Shown: positions 24,344-33,311 of the stretch, one piece after another
Numbering within the stretch: position 1 is the stretch's first letter
Layout of the letters: each line of letters opens with the position of its first letter
From: DATLMR01 sp035634255
GTDB lineage: Bacteria; Acidobacteriota; Blastocatellia; UBA7656
Reading direction: 5' to 3'
DNA length: 64,000 bases
Assembly (NCBI GenBank): GCA_035634255.1
Contig: DASQDI010000153.1
Coordinates: 1 to 64,000 of the forward strand
Notes under the pieces: model-generated
Seen by the model: the letters and a program-made list of their open reading frames with translations, nothing else
Databases searched by the model: none
Told to the model about the DNA's origin: nothing
Translations under genes and position numbers: made by a program

Positions 24344-26461
24344 ATGTGTGATAAAGCGATTAGGACTGGAGCGAAATCAGTAACACCTTCCGACCGCGGC
24401 CGGAGCGACGAGAGCGGCATGGCCCTCGTCGCGGTCCTGCTCATCATGTCTCTGATGTTGATGCTCGGGCTCGCGGTCACGTTCACTTCGGTCTCCGACA
24501 AGTTCATCACCTCGAATTTCAAGAACGTCACGAGCGGGTTCTACGCGGCCGAAGCGGGGATGAACAACCTGCACCGGATGATAAGGAGCGACCGCTTTCT
24601 GCTCGCCTCTCTGCCCGACCCGCCGGTGGTCAGGGCCGGGGAGCCGACGCTCAACCCTTCGGATTTCGCGACCGCCGCGGAGCAGGCCTTGAGCGTGAAG
24701 GAGACTTTCCCGAACCAGGCCGGCTACAAGACCCGCGTCAAGGTTAAAGAGGTCCGGGTCCCTTACCCCGCGAGCGACAGCAACCCGGCTCACAGGTCGA
24801 ATCGGGTGACCTACATCCAGCCGGCCTTCCCGCGGTTGGGGCAGATCGAGCCATACACCGTCTCTTACGAACTCGAATCTGTGGGCGAAGGCATCAACGG
24901 AATTAATGGCACGGTCAAGCTCGTCGAAGAAGGCGTCATCAACTTCAAGCTCATGGTGAAGAGCGGCGGCGGCGGCCTGCGCGTCGGCACCTTCGCGGAG
25001 TTCGCCCTGTTCCTCGACAAATTCAATCCGTACAACCCGGAAGGCCCTTTCATCTATCAGGGGATGGGGCCGGGGGACAGGTTCGCCGGGCGCATTCATA
25101 CCAACGAGCGGTTCGGCTTCTGGAGCCACACGGACGGTTCGGACGCCCCGACCTTCCGGGGGTACATCACGCAGGTCGAGAAGGAGGCGAGCTACTACCG
25201 GTACGGAGGCGGGCAGCCTCCGCCGCCGGTTGACGCGGACTCGGACGTGGTCGACGGGGTGCTCGTAGCGCCGAGGTTCCTCGCGGGCTTCGACAGGGGG
25301 GTCGACCCGATACCCGCCACGGGGAATGCTTTCGATCAGGCGCGGGCCGTACTCGATGGGGGCTTCACCCTCTCCGCCGGCGCCCCGACTGACGGTGAGC
25401 TTCACGCGAATCTGAGGTCGGCCAATAACCTCGGCACAGGTTTGAAGGCTCCCGAAAACCCGGACTCTCCTACCCCGACTTTGTCTGAGGGGGTCTACAT
25501 TCCGAGCGACGGGGAGAGCCTTACGGGGAGCGGGCTTTACATCATGGGCGACGCGGATCAGGTCCAGTTGAATGCCGACCCGACGGGCAACCGCCAGATC
25601 ATCAAAGTGGAGCAGAATGGGAAGACCACCACGGTCGTAATCGATATGGACGCGGGCACGACGACCATCGACGCGGGGTTCGGCCCTCGGACGCTCAGGG
25701 GCGTCCCGCTCGACAGGTCGATCCAGAAGGAAGGCAAGCGCGCCGCCGCTTCGATCTACGTCTACGGGAGCATCAACTCTCTCCACGGGCCGGGCAGGGA
25801 TGGGGAAGGCCAGCCGATCCCGGCAATCGATTCCGAGTTCGCCGTCACGGTGACCGCCGGAGGTCATCTCACCGGGAAGAGCTCGAAGCCGGTCTCCGGC
25901 GGCAGCGTCACCATCCAGGGGGACCTGACGTACGAAACTCCCGTGGCGGACCCGCAGGGCAATCCCATCAACCCCGAAGCGAACAACGTGCTGGGGATCT
26001 ACGCGTCCGGCGGCAACGTCATCATACCCGCCGACGGCAGCGCCCCGGACAACATGATGGTGCACGCTTCGATAGCGGCCTTCGAGTTCAAGGACGCGAA
26101 CGGCCAGCCGGTCCTCGGGGCTAACGGCAGGCCCTACGGAGGGCGCATCAAGTCCGACACCTCGAACTTCCGCAATAACCCCGACCGCGGGCACTTCACC
26201 GTAGTCGGAGGCGTTCAGTCAACTAACTATGACAACCTCGGCGTGTACGATGGGCTCTTTCACGGCTACCGGTACAAAGGCGTGTGGGACCCGCGGTACG
26301 ACCAGGGCCAATCGCCGCCTTTCTACCCCGGCTACGTGGTGGACGCGGGCGGGCCGGCCGGGCCTCCGACGGTAGACACTCTTACAAACAGCCCGCAGAC
26401 TCTGTCGCGCAAGAGGGTATATTACGGGGCGGAAGCACTCGAAGAGCCCGTCGGGAGATGA
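24344..26461 (+). CDS. PilX-like pilus assembly protein (large)
   Basis: A 705-residue protein with a PilX-type N-terminus: ESGMALVAVLLIMSLMLMLG, an N-terminal hydrophobic helix after a short leader, then FYAAEAGMNNLHRMI, the characteristic PilX motif. The rest is a large beta-rich, Gly/Pro-rich region that may be an adhesin-like or DUF4900-type domain (ASIYVYGSINSLHG, GGSVTIQGDLTYE). It is much longer than classical PilX (about 170-200 residues), as is common in deep-branching Gram-negatives. It would complete a minor-pilin set with the three preceding genes. A textbook terminator follows 54 bases after the stop. Confidence 0.8.
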   Translation: MCDKAIRTGAKSVTPSDRGRSDESGMALVAVLLIMSLMLMLGLAVTFTSVSDKFITSNFKNVTSGFYAAEAGMNNLHRMIRSDRFLLASLPDPPVVRAGEPTLNPSDFATAAEQALSVKETFPNQAGYKTRVKVKEVRVPYPASDSNPAHRSNRVTYIQPAFPRLGQIEPYTVSYELESVGEGINGINGTVKLVEEGVINFKLMVKSGGGGLRVGTFAEFALFLDKFNPYNPEGPFIYQGMGPGDRFAGRIHTNERFGFWSHTDGSDAPTFRGYITQVEKEASYYRYGGGQPPPPVDADSDVVDGVLVAPRFLAGFDRGVDPIPATGNAFDQARAVLDGGFTLSAGAPTDGELHANLRSANNLGTGLKAPENPDSPTPTLSEGVYIPSDGESLTGSGLYIMGDADQVQLNADPTGNRQIIKVEQNGKTTTVVIDMDAGTTTIDAGFGPRTLRGVPLDRSIQKEGKRAAASIYVYGSINSLHGPGRDGEGQPIPAIDSEFAVTVTAGGHLTGKSSKPVSGGSVTIQGDLTYETPVADPQGNPINPEANNVLGIYASGGNVIIPADGSAPDNMMVHASIAAFEFKDANGQPVLGANGRPYGGRIKSDTSNFRNNPDRGHFTVVGGVQSTNYDNLGVYDGLFHGYRYKGVWDPRYDQGQSPPFYPGYVVDAGGPAGPPTVDTLTNSPQTLSRKRVYYGAEALEEPVGR

Positions 26462-26514
26462 TGAGACGCGGCTCGATCATTCAGGCGGGAGAGTCTTTTA
26501 TAATCCAGACCGGT

Positions 26515-26549
26515 CCGGGGCGTCGATCGAATCAACGCCCCGGCTTTTT
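26515..26549 (+). terminator. Rho-independent terminator of the minor-pilin operon
   Basis: Nine-base perfect stem CCGGGGCGT / ACGCCCCGG with an 11-base loop, followed by CTTTTT. This is the clearest terminator in the window. Confidence 0.9.
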
Positions 26550-26581
26550 GCTTGAGATAATTCCTACGAGTCCGATTACGA

Positions 26582-27661
26582 TCAGGCTTCGCGGTCCAGC
26601 TTCTCAGTCGGGACGCCGGGGTCGCGGTCGGGGCGTATGGTGTCCTCTTCATCGTCGATCAGGGCGAGGTCGATTTCATAAGGGAGGTTGGGGTCGCGAG
26701 GTATAGTCTCCGCGCCCCACCTGTCGAGTTCGGCCGCCTTGAGGGGAGTCGTGCCGCTCGAAAGCGGTGCCGTGCTGTGCAGGAAGGGCGGGGCCGAAAC
26801 CGTCTCCGGGAGCGGCTGCAACTTGCCTCCCGTGAACTGCGCTACCAGCACCGTGATGTTGTCTTCGCCGCCGCGGTCGTTCGCGGTTTTGATCAGCCCC
26901 TCGCAGGCTTCCTTCAACGAAGGCGCTTTATCGACTATCTCAGTTATCTCGTCCGTCCGGACCTTGTTCGACAACCCGTCGCTGCACATCACCAGGATGT
27001 CGAGGTCGCAAAGAGGGAGCTTATCGACGACGACGTTGATCTCCTGACTCGCGCCGAGGGCCTGCAGTATCACGTTCTTGTAGGTGTGCCTCTCGGCCTC
27101 CTCTTCCGTGATGTGCCCGGCCTGGACAAGCTGCCCGACCAGAGACTGGTCTCGGGTTACGAGCTGCGCGCGGCCCTGGCGGATGACGTAAGCGCGACTG
27201 TCGCCGACCTGCGCGAAGTACGCGGTCGTATCGTAGAGGCCGACCGCCGTGAAGGTGGCCCCCATCCCCGCGAACTCCGCGCGCTTCATGCTCATCTGGT
27301 GGATGTAGAGGTTTGATAATTCTATGGCCAGGCGCAGGCGTTCGTGGAAAGGGAACTTGGAATAGACCGGGCTCGCCTGCAATTCGAGCAGGCGGTCGCG
27401 AACGCACTCGACCGCGAGCCTGCTCGCCACCTCGCCCGCGAGCGCCCCGCCCATGCCGTCCGTGACGGCGAGCACGGAACCGTAATGGCTCTGGCTGAAA
27501 GTCGTGAGCGCGGGAGGCGGCTCGTCAGGGATGGTCTCGGGGGTCCAGGTGTCGGCCGTCGACAGGTTCAGGACGAGAAAGTTATCTTCATTGCCGGGGC
27601 GCACGATCCCCACGTCGCTTTTAGCGTATACCGCGATGTTGAAAGCACCTTCTTCCGGCAT
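26582..27661 (-). CDS. PP2C-family protein phosphatase
   Basis: A metal-dependent Ser/Thr protein phosphatase of the PPM/Stp1 type. The motifs in order are SDVGIVRPGNEDNF (first Asp/Glu metal ligands), LAVTDGMGGALAGEVAS, VGDSRAYVIRQG, VMCSDGLSNKV and GGEDNITVLVAQF, which supply the full set of metal-binding aspartates. It presumably reverses Hanks-type Ser/Thr kinase phosphorylation; no kinase gene is adjacent. The C-terminal 70 residues are an acidic, Pro-rich tail. Start codon choice is uncertain: 27661 gives the usual short N-terminus (MPEEGAFNIAVYAKS), while the frame is open to another ATG at 27685; neither has a good ribosome site. Confidence 0.9.
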   Translation of the reverse strand: MPEEGAFNIAVYAKSDVGIVRPGNEDNFLVLNLSTADTWTPETIPDEPPPALTTFSQSHYGSVLAVTDGMGGALAGEVASRLAVECVRDRLLELQASPVYSKFPFHERLRLAIELSNLYIHQMSMKRAEFAGMGATFTAVGLYDTTAYFAQVGDSRAYVIRQGRAQLVTRDQSLVGQLVQAGHITEEEAERHTYKNVILQALGASQEINVVVDKLPLCDLDILVMCSDGLSNKVRTDEITEIVDKAPSLKEACEGLIKTANDRGGEDNITVLVAQFTGGKLQPLPETVSAPPFLHSTAPLSSGTTPLKAAELDRWGAETIPRDPNLPYEIDLALIDDEEDTIRPDRDPGVPTEKLDREA

Positions 27662-27811
27662 AAATAAGTTTGCGCCTGCCAACATTAGCCGCTGTTGTGC
27701 CGCGGCCTTTCTCTCCTCATTAACAGTGTCAATCCCTGATGTGGCGCTGATTATGATCGATTTTTAAACGATTAGCAATCATGGTTTTTCTAACTTGGGA
27801 CAAAAAACCGA

Positions 27812-28954
27812 TCATTGAATTTCACCGAGGGCCCGGTCTATATCTTCCATTATATCTTCCGCATCCTCTATGCCTACGGATACGCGGACGAGGCCGTCCG
27901 TTATCCCGAGACGGTTGCGCTCAAGCTCCGGCACGGAGGCGTGAGTCATGGTCGCCGGGTGCGAGATGAGCGACTCGACCCCCCCGAGGGATTCGCCCAG
28001 GGTGCACAGGCGCACGCCTTCGAGGACGCGCCGCGCGTTCTCGAGCGAGCCCGTCTCGAACGAGATCATGCCCCCGAACCCCGACATCTGCCGCCGCGCC
28101 AGCTCGTACTGCGGGTGCGATTTGAGGCCCGGATAATAGACCTTCCGCACCTTCGGGTGCTCCGAGAGGAACTGGGCCACGAGCCGCCCGTTCTCGTCAT
28201 GCTGCCGCATCCGCACGGCGAGGGTCTTCGTGCCCCTCAGGATGAGGAACGAGTCCATCGGGGATAGTATGGCCCCCGCCGCATTCTGTATAAAGGCGAG
28301 CCGCGCGATGTCTTCCTCGTCGTCGAGGATCACCGCGCCGCCGACGCTGTCGCTGTGGCCGTTCAGGTACTTGGTGGTCGAGTGGACGACGATGTCCGCG
28401 CCCAGTTCGAGGGGCCTCTGAAAGTACGGGCTCATGAAAGTGTTGTCCACGACCAGCCTCACCCCCCGGCGGCGCGTGATCTCGGACACGGCCCTGACAT
28501 CGACGAGAGACATCACGGGGTTCGTGGGCGTCTCGACGAACACCATGCGGGTCTCGGGGCGGAGCGCGTCCTCGACGTTCTGCGGCTCGCTCGCGTCGAC
28601 GTAGGTGAACTCAAGGCCGAAGTTCCTCAGTATCTTGTCGAACAGCCTGAACGTGCCGCCGTACGTGTTGTCGCTGACGATGACGTGATCGCCGCTCTTG
28701 AGAAGGGTCATGACGGCGTTGGTCGCGGCCATCCCGGAAGCGAAGGCGAAGCCCGCGCGCCCGCTTTCGAGCGCCGCGAGGTTCTTCTCAAGCGCGCCCC
28801 TCGTGGGGTTCTGCGTGCGCGCGTACTCGTACCCCTTGTGCTTCCCTATGCTCTCCTGCGCGTAGGTGGATGTCTGGTAGATGGGCACGCTGACGGCCCC
28901 GGTCGTGGGGTCGGGCTCGTTGCCCGCGTGGATAGCTTTGCTCGCAAATTTCAT
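27812..28954 (-). CDS. Cystathionine gamma-synthase/lyase-type PLP enzyme
   Basis: A 380-residue PLP enzyme of the trans-sulfuration (MetB/MetC/CGS-like) family. Landmarks are YEYARTQNPTRGALEKNLA near residue 45, the PLP phosphate-binding region FASGMAATNAV, LVVDNTFMSPYFQRP and the Schiff-base Lys in VHSTTKYLNGHSD near residue 195. The C-terminus has SLGGVESLISHPATMTH, typical of the family. It likely makes or cleaves cystathionine (methionine or cysteine metabolism); sequence alone does not separate synthase from lyase here. A GGAGAT ribosome site precedes the ATG at 28954. The gene is divergent from the membrane-protein operon at 29239. Confidence 0.9.
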   Translation of the reverse strand: MKFASKAIHAGNEPDPTTGAVSVPIYQTSTYAQESIGKHKGYEYARTQNPTRGALEKNLAALESGRAGFAFASGMAATNAVMTLLKSGDHVIVSDNTYGGTFRLFDKILRNFGLEFTYVDASEPQNVEDALRPETRMVFVETPTNPVMSLVDVRAVSEITRRRGVRLVVDNTFMSPYFQRPLELGADIVVHSTTKYLNGHSDSVGGAVILDDEEDIARLAFIQNAAGAILSPMDSFLILRGTKTLAVRMRQHDENGRLVAQFLSEHPKVRKVYYPGLKSHPQYELARRQMSGFGGMISFETGSLENARRVLEGVRLCTLGESLGGVESLISHPATMTHASVPELERNRLGITDGLVRVSVGIEDAEDIMEDIDRALGEIQ

Positions 28955-29186
28955 GATTCGATCTCCGATTGTCTCATCCTTCGGTGTTAATCTAGCACCA
29001 ACAACCTCTCGCGTGAAAGAGACTGAGGATCATAGCCCGTCGGCGCGCGGGGACGCCAGCCGCGATGGCGGAACGTAAGCCCTGGCCGGAACTTTGCCTC
29101 TGTCGGATCGTATGGCACACAGGCAACATCAGTTTACGGTCCAGGGTTTTTCAGAACACCGGTTTAATAAAAGAGCCCGATCTCTT

Positions 29187-29217
29187 TATAATAATGGCCT
29201 GCTATAATAATGGCCTG
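29187..29217 (+). repeat. Tandem 15-base repeat carrying two TATAAT boxes
   Basis: TATAATAATGGCCTG occurs at 29187-29201 and again at 29203-29217, one base apart. Each copy contains a perfect -10 hexamer. The unit lies just upstream of the gene at 29239, so the two may be alternative or tandem promoters; no strong -35 box is seen for either. Confidence 0.55.
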
Positions 29218-29238
29218 AAACGGAGTCTTTTGGAGCAT

Positions 29239-31455
29239 ATGCTTAAACGCGGCAGATCGCTGTTCATCCTCTTAATCGTGGCGCTCGCCATCCCCTCGGC
29301 ACTCGTGAGCACGCCGGCGGGGGCGCAGGATTCCTCTGCGGCCAATTCGTCGGAGCTCACGGCGAAGCCCGAAGGCCAGGGCAGCGTTCGCAACGGCGGC
29401 CTTGAGATGTCGGTCAAGGCGGGCTTCGGCCGGGTCGAAATCGTCGGGTACACTGGGACCTGGGTCCCGTTCCGCATCATGGTTTCGAATCAGGGCGAGG
29501 CGATAACGGGGCAGCTCGTCGTGCGCACGGAGGCCGACTCCGACCCGACCCCGCAGTTCCGCCAGTTCGTCAAGGACGTTCAGTTGCCCACGGGCTCGCG
29601 CCAGTACCACGAGATATCGGCCTACATCAACTCGGGCGAAGACGCGGTCGTCAGGCTGATGTCGGGCGATAACATAGTCGCGGAGGTCACCCTCTCCGTC
29701 CAGCGGATAAGCTCGAACAGCGACTCGATGGAGATCGGCGTCGTGGACACCGACCCGACTACGCTCAACAACATCACCTCGACCGAGATAAGGAGGAACC
29801 CGAACCGCGAGCCTTTCAGCGAGGTGACTCCCGGCAATCGCGCCACGGTCGCGCAGACGAACGCCACGACCCCCGGGGGCCCTCAGCAGGGGCCGCCCCG
29901 CCCGCCCCGCGGCTTCGGCATAAATCAGGCCCAGCTCTCGGCCCGCCCTAAGGTCATTTCGGCCGAGGACCTGCCGCGCGACTTCGTCTCTTACGACGCG
30001 CTCGACGTGATCGTGCTCGGGGACGCCCCGCTCAACCAGCTTTCGGAAGATCAGGCGCAAGCCCTGAAGATATGGGTGGCCTCGGGAGGGCTGCTGGTAG
30101 TGACCGGGGGGGCCGACTTCTCGGGCCTCCGCGCGATGGGCCTCGACGCGATGCTGCCGGTGGACGTGCAGGGCGCGGGCGTCTCTTCGGGCATCGCGGA
30201 GATGAACAGGCTGTACGGGGATTTCGAATCAGGCGACCCGACCTTCGCGATGTCCGCGACGGTGCGCGACGGTGCGCGCGCCCTGGTCGGCCCGCCCGAC
30301 GCCCCGGTCATCGCGGAGAAGGATTTCGGCACGGGCCTCGTCCGGTTCGTTTCGTTCAACCCGAAGATAAACCCCTACAGGGGGTGGGAGGCCGCCAAGG
30401 ACGTGTGGGCGGACCTGCTGCTCCCTTCGGTTGAGAACAGGATGAAGCCCGTCAACTGGATCACCGTCGGCAGGCGCGGCAATAACTCCTCGTCGAGCTT
30501 CGGCATTCAAAACTTCCTCTACCAGCTCGCGGACATCAAGCCGCCTTCTTCGAAATATTTCCTCCTGTTCCTCATCGCTTACATCCTGCTCGTAGGCCCG
30601 ATCAACTATTTCGTGCTCCGCTGGAAGCGGAAGATCGACCTCGCGTGGCTCACCATCCCGGCGGTGGTGATCGTCTTCACGATAGTCAGCATCACGGTCG
30701 CGCAGGTCTCCCGCGGGGGCGAGAACATCGCGGCGGATGTATCCCTGGTCGAGTTTCACCAGCCCGAAGGGTTCGCGCGCGCCCTCGGCTCTCTGCTCTT
30801 CATGCCCTCTTACAAGCAGACCGCGGAGTTGATCTTCGAAGGCGGGGACACCTACGTCACCGACATGAGGGACCGCAACGGCCCCAGCACGGCTATGCCC
30901 GACGACGTTGTGGTGGAGCACGAGCAGGACCGCCTGAGGCTGCGCATGCCGATGAACACGTGGACCGCCAGCATATTTCAGACGCGGTCGGTGAGGGAAG
31001 GCAGGGCCCCTCTGGTCTCGGCGGCCTCCGCGAAAGGGGCGCAGGGCGCGTCGTCCGTGACGGTTAAAAACCTCGGGAATTTGCCGATAACTCGCGCGGT
31101 CTATTTAAGCCCCGAAGGGATTTCAGAATTGTTCGACGTGGGGGCCGGGGATCAGGCGCAGGTCCCTTTGAAAGCCCCCGAAGCCGCGGCGTTCAACACG
31201 TGGTACCTGGCGCAGCTTCCGGGCGAGAGCCCGGAGTGGCAGATTTTCACCGAGCTCGCCTTCGTGCTCGACCGCGAGATAGGCGGCGACAGCGTCTTCC
31301 TGCGCGGCTTCTTCGAAAGGGAGATGATGGATAAATCTCTCGGCCAGCTCAAGCGCCCCCTGCTGCTCGGGTTCATCGACGAGAGCCCGACGCAGATGAC
31401 TTACGCCGGCGCGCTCAAGCGCAGCAGCAAGGCTTTCTACGTCGTCCACCTGTGA
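29239..31455 (+). CDS. Large exported membrane protein of the ABC/MoxR cluster
   Basis: A 738-residue protein with an N-terminal signal (MLKRGRSLFILLIVALAI ... AGAQ). The extracytoplasmic part has beta-rich domains and a stretch resembling a type 1 glutamine-amidotransferase-like or DUF4350-like fold (YDALDVIVLGDAPLNQLS, then ALKIWVASGGLLVVTGGA). Two membrane segments are near residues 430-505 (YFLLFLIAYILLVGPINYFV and a second after KRKIDLAWL), followed by a further extracytoplasmic domain. The start at 29239 has GGAG upstream; the frame is open further upstream through the tandem repeat, which looks untranslated. It is followed by an ABC ATPase 38 bases later and is likely an accessory subunit. 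Its precise function is not recognisable. Confidence 0.72.
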   Translation: MLKRGRSLFILLIVALAIPSALVSTPAGAQDSSAANSSELTAKPEGQGSVRNGGLEMSVKAGFGRVEIVGYTGTWVPFRIMVSNQGEAITGQLVVRTEADSDPTPQFRQFVKDVQLPTGSRQYHEISAYINSGEDAVVRLMSGDNIVAEVTLSVQRISSNSDSMEIGVVDTDPTTLNNITSTEIRRNPNREPFSEVTPGNRATVAQTNATTPGGPQQGPPRPPRGFGINQAQLSARPKVISAEDLPRDFVSYDALDVIVLGDAPLNQLSEDQAQALKIWVASGGLLVVTGGADFSGLRAMGLDAMLPVDVQGAGVSSGIAEMNRLYGDFESGDPTFAMSATVRDGARALVGPPDAPVIAEKDFGTGLVRFVSFNPKINPYRGWEAAKDVWADLLLPSVENRMKPVNWITVGRRGNNSSSSFGIQNFLYQLADIKPPSSKYFLLFLIAYILLVGPINYFVLRWKRKIDLAWLTIPAVVIVFTIVSITVAQVSRGGENIAADVSLVEFHQPEGFARALGSLLFMPSYKQTAELIFEGGDTYVTDMRDRNGPSTAMPDDVVVEHEQDRLRLRMPMNTWTASIFQTRSVREGRAPLVSAASAKGAQGASSVTVKNLGNLPITRAVYLSPEGISELFDVGAGDQAQVPLKAPEAAAFNTWYLAQLPGESPEWQIFTELAFVLDREIGGDSVFLRGFFEREMMDKSLGQLKRPLLLGFIDESPTQMTYAGALKRSSKAFYVVHL

Positions 31456-31493
31456 ATCATTTAAAGTAGAGGGGCCCAGGATAAATATTTGAG

Positions 31494-32447
31494 ATGAGCA
31501 ATAACGATCAAACCACAAGCATGATAAAGCTTGAGAACGTCACCAAGTACTATAAGAACTTCCCCGCCGTCAACGACGTGAGCCTTGAGATCAACCGCGG
31601 GGAGGTGTTCGGATTCATCGGCCCGAACGGGGCGGGCAAGACCACGACGATCAAGATGCTCGCCACGCTGATGCTGCCGAGCGAGGGTAAGCTGAGCATC
31701 GGCGGGTACGACATCGAGCGCGAGCCGTACGAGGTCAGGCGGCTGATCGGCTACATGCCCGACAGCTTCGGGGTCTACGAAGACCTGCTCGTCTGGGAGT
31801 ACCTCGACTACTTCGCGGCCCTCTACAAGCTCGGCCCCGCCCAGCGTAAGCGAGCCATCTCCGACGTGCTTGAGCTCACCGACCTCTCGATCAAACGGGA
31901 CTCGCAGGTGATGAGCCTGTCGCGCGGCATGAAGCAGAGGCTTTGCCTCGCGAAGACCTTGCTGCACGACCCCGAAGTCCTGCTCCTCGACGAGCCGGCC
32001 TCCGGGCTCGACCCTCACGCGCGCATCGAGATACGCGAGCTGATACGGGAGCTTTGCAGGATGGGCAAGACCGTGCTCGTCTCCTCCCACATCCTCACGG
32101 AGCTCGCGGACTTCTGCACGTCAATCGGGATAATCGAAGCGGGCCGCCTGCTCGCGGCGGGGCGGATCGACGACATCACCGCGAACCTGGCCGGCCACGT
32201 GGTCCTTGAGATCACCGTGAAGGGCGACCCGGCGCTGGCGCTCGAGAGCCTCGCCGAGCGCCCCGAGATAAGCCGCACGACCTGTGACGGCCGGATCATC
32301 AGGGCCGAGTACACGGGCGGGTCGGAGGACGTGGACGAGCTGCTCGAATACCTGATCCGTCGAGGCGTCCGTCTCCTCGGGTTCACCAGGACCGAGGCCG
32401 ACCTGGAAGACATTTTCCTGAAGATCACTCGCGGGGCCGTGGCCTGA
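31494..32447 (+). CDS. ABC transporter ATP-binding protein
   Basis: A 317-residue ATPase with Walker A GPNGAGKTT near residue 45, the signature LSRGMKQRLCLAKT near residue 142, Walker B VLLLDEPASGLDPHAR and the switch His in SSHILTEL. The C-terminal 80 residues form the small domain seen in ABC-2 type exporters (CcmA/NatA-like). It pairs with the permease 33 bases downstream. The export substrate is unknown; the gene set (ABC-2 pair, large exported protein, MoxR, DUF58) is reminiscent of gliding-motility (GldA/GldF/GldG-like) and cell-envelope systems, which is inference only. Confidence 0.92.
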   Translation: MSNNDQTTSMIKLENVTKYYKNFPAVNDVSLEINRGEVFGFIGPNGAGKTTTIKMLATLMLPSEGKLSIGGYDIEREPYEVRRLIGYMPDSFGVYEDLLVWEYLDYFAALYKLGPAQRKRAISDVLELTDLSIKRDSQVMSLSRGMKQRLCLAKTLLHDPEVLLLDEPASGLDPHARIEIRELIRELCRMGKTVLVSSHILTELADFCTSIGIIEAGRLLAAGRIDDITANLAGHVVLEITVKGDPALALESLAERPEISRTTCDGRIIRAEYTGGSEDVDELLEYLIRRGVRLLGFTRTEADLEDIFLKITRGAVA

Positions 32448-32480
32448 AGAGTCGAGCCGAGCGGGCGAGAGCGAACCGAG

Positions 32481-33311
32481 ATGAACTTAAACAATCCTAT
32501 CCTAGTTAAAGAGATGCGGACCAGAATGCGGGGCAAGCGGGCCTTTCTGGTCCTGACCGGGTACGTGACCCTGCTGAGCCTCATCATCGGCATGATCTAC
32601 ATCATCTTCAAGAACAACGCCCCGACATCCCTGCTGAACAACGCGGGGAAGATACTGACGCCGGTGCTGGTCTACGTGCAGATGGGGCTGATCTGCCTGA
32701 TGGCCCCCACTTTTTCCGCGAGCGCGATCTCGTCCGAACGCGAGCAGGAGACATTCGACCTGCTGATCGCTTCTCTGGCGAAGCCCTCGACTATACTCTT
32801 CGGCAAGGTCGGGGCGGCGCTCTCTTACCTCGTGCTCACGCTATTCGGCTCTCTCCCCCTGATAGCTCTGACCTACTCTCTGGGCGGGGTCGATCTGGGT
32901 GACATCGCGAAGGTCTACCTCGTGATGTTCGTCGCGGGCGTGACCTACTGCTCCCTCAGCTTTCTCTGGTCCACGTTGATCCGGCGCGGGGTCCTCGCGC
33001 AGCTCGCGAGCCTCTTCGCGGTCATATTCCTCGTCGCGGCCATGCCGGCTCTGGCCCTCTTCTTCTCGGCGCTCGCCAGCAACTTCAGCTCGGGCCCGTC
33101 GTCCGGCTTTCTCAACCTCGTCTTCCTGCTTTTGAGGACCAACCCGTTCGCGGCCATAGCGTCGCTGATTCCGGGCATCCCGACGCCTCCGGGCGTATGG
33201 CTCCCCGACGTTCCGGTTTGGGCGTCGCAGGTGTTATTCTATCTGGTGTTGACTGCGTTGAGCCTCTATTTAAGTTTGAAGAGATTAGAGCGTGTAAGGA
33301 AGTGGATGTGA
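32481..33311 (+). CDS. ABC-2 type transporter permease
   Basis: A 276-residue integral membrane protein with about six hydrophobic helices, for example AFLVLTGYVTLLSLIIGMIY and VTYCSLSFLWSTLI. NPILVKEMRTRMRGKRAFLV at the start and SSEREQETFDLLIASLAKPS in the first loop are features of ABC-2 permeases. It forms the membrane part of the transporter with the preceding ATPase. Its stop overlaps the next gene's GTG start by four bases (GTGA), indicating translational coupling. Confidence 0.9.
   Translation: MNLNNPILVKEMRTRMRGKRAFLVLTGYVTLLSLIIGMIYIIFKNNAPTSLLNNAGKILTPVLVYVQMGLICLMAPTFSASAISSEREQETFDLLIASLAKPSTILFGKVGAALSYLVLTLFGSLPLIALTYSLGGVDLGDIAKVYLVMFVAGVTYCSLSFLWSTLIRRGVLAQLASLFAVIFLVAAMPALALFFSALASNFSSGPSSGFLNLVFLLLRTNPFAAIASLIPGIPTPPGVWLPDVPVWASQVLFYLVLTALSLYLSLKRLERVRKWM

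Noticed and set aside
24377..26194. 605-residue open frame antisense to the PilX-like gene
   Set aside because: Composition artefact of GC-rich coding DNA on the opposite strand.
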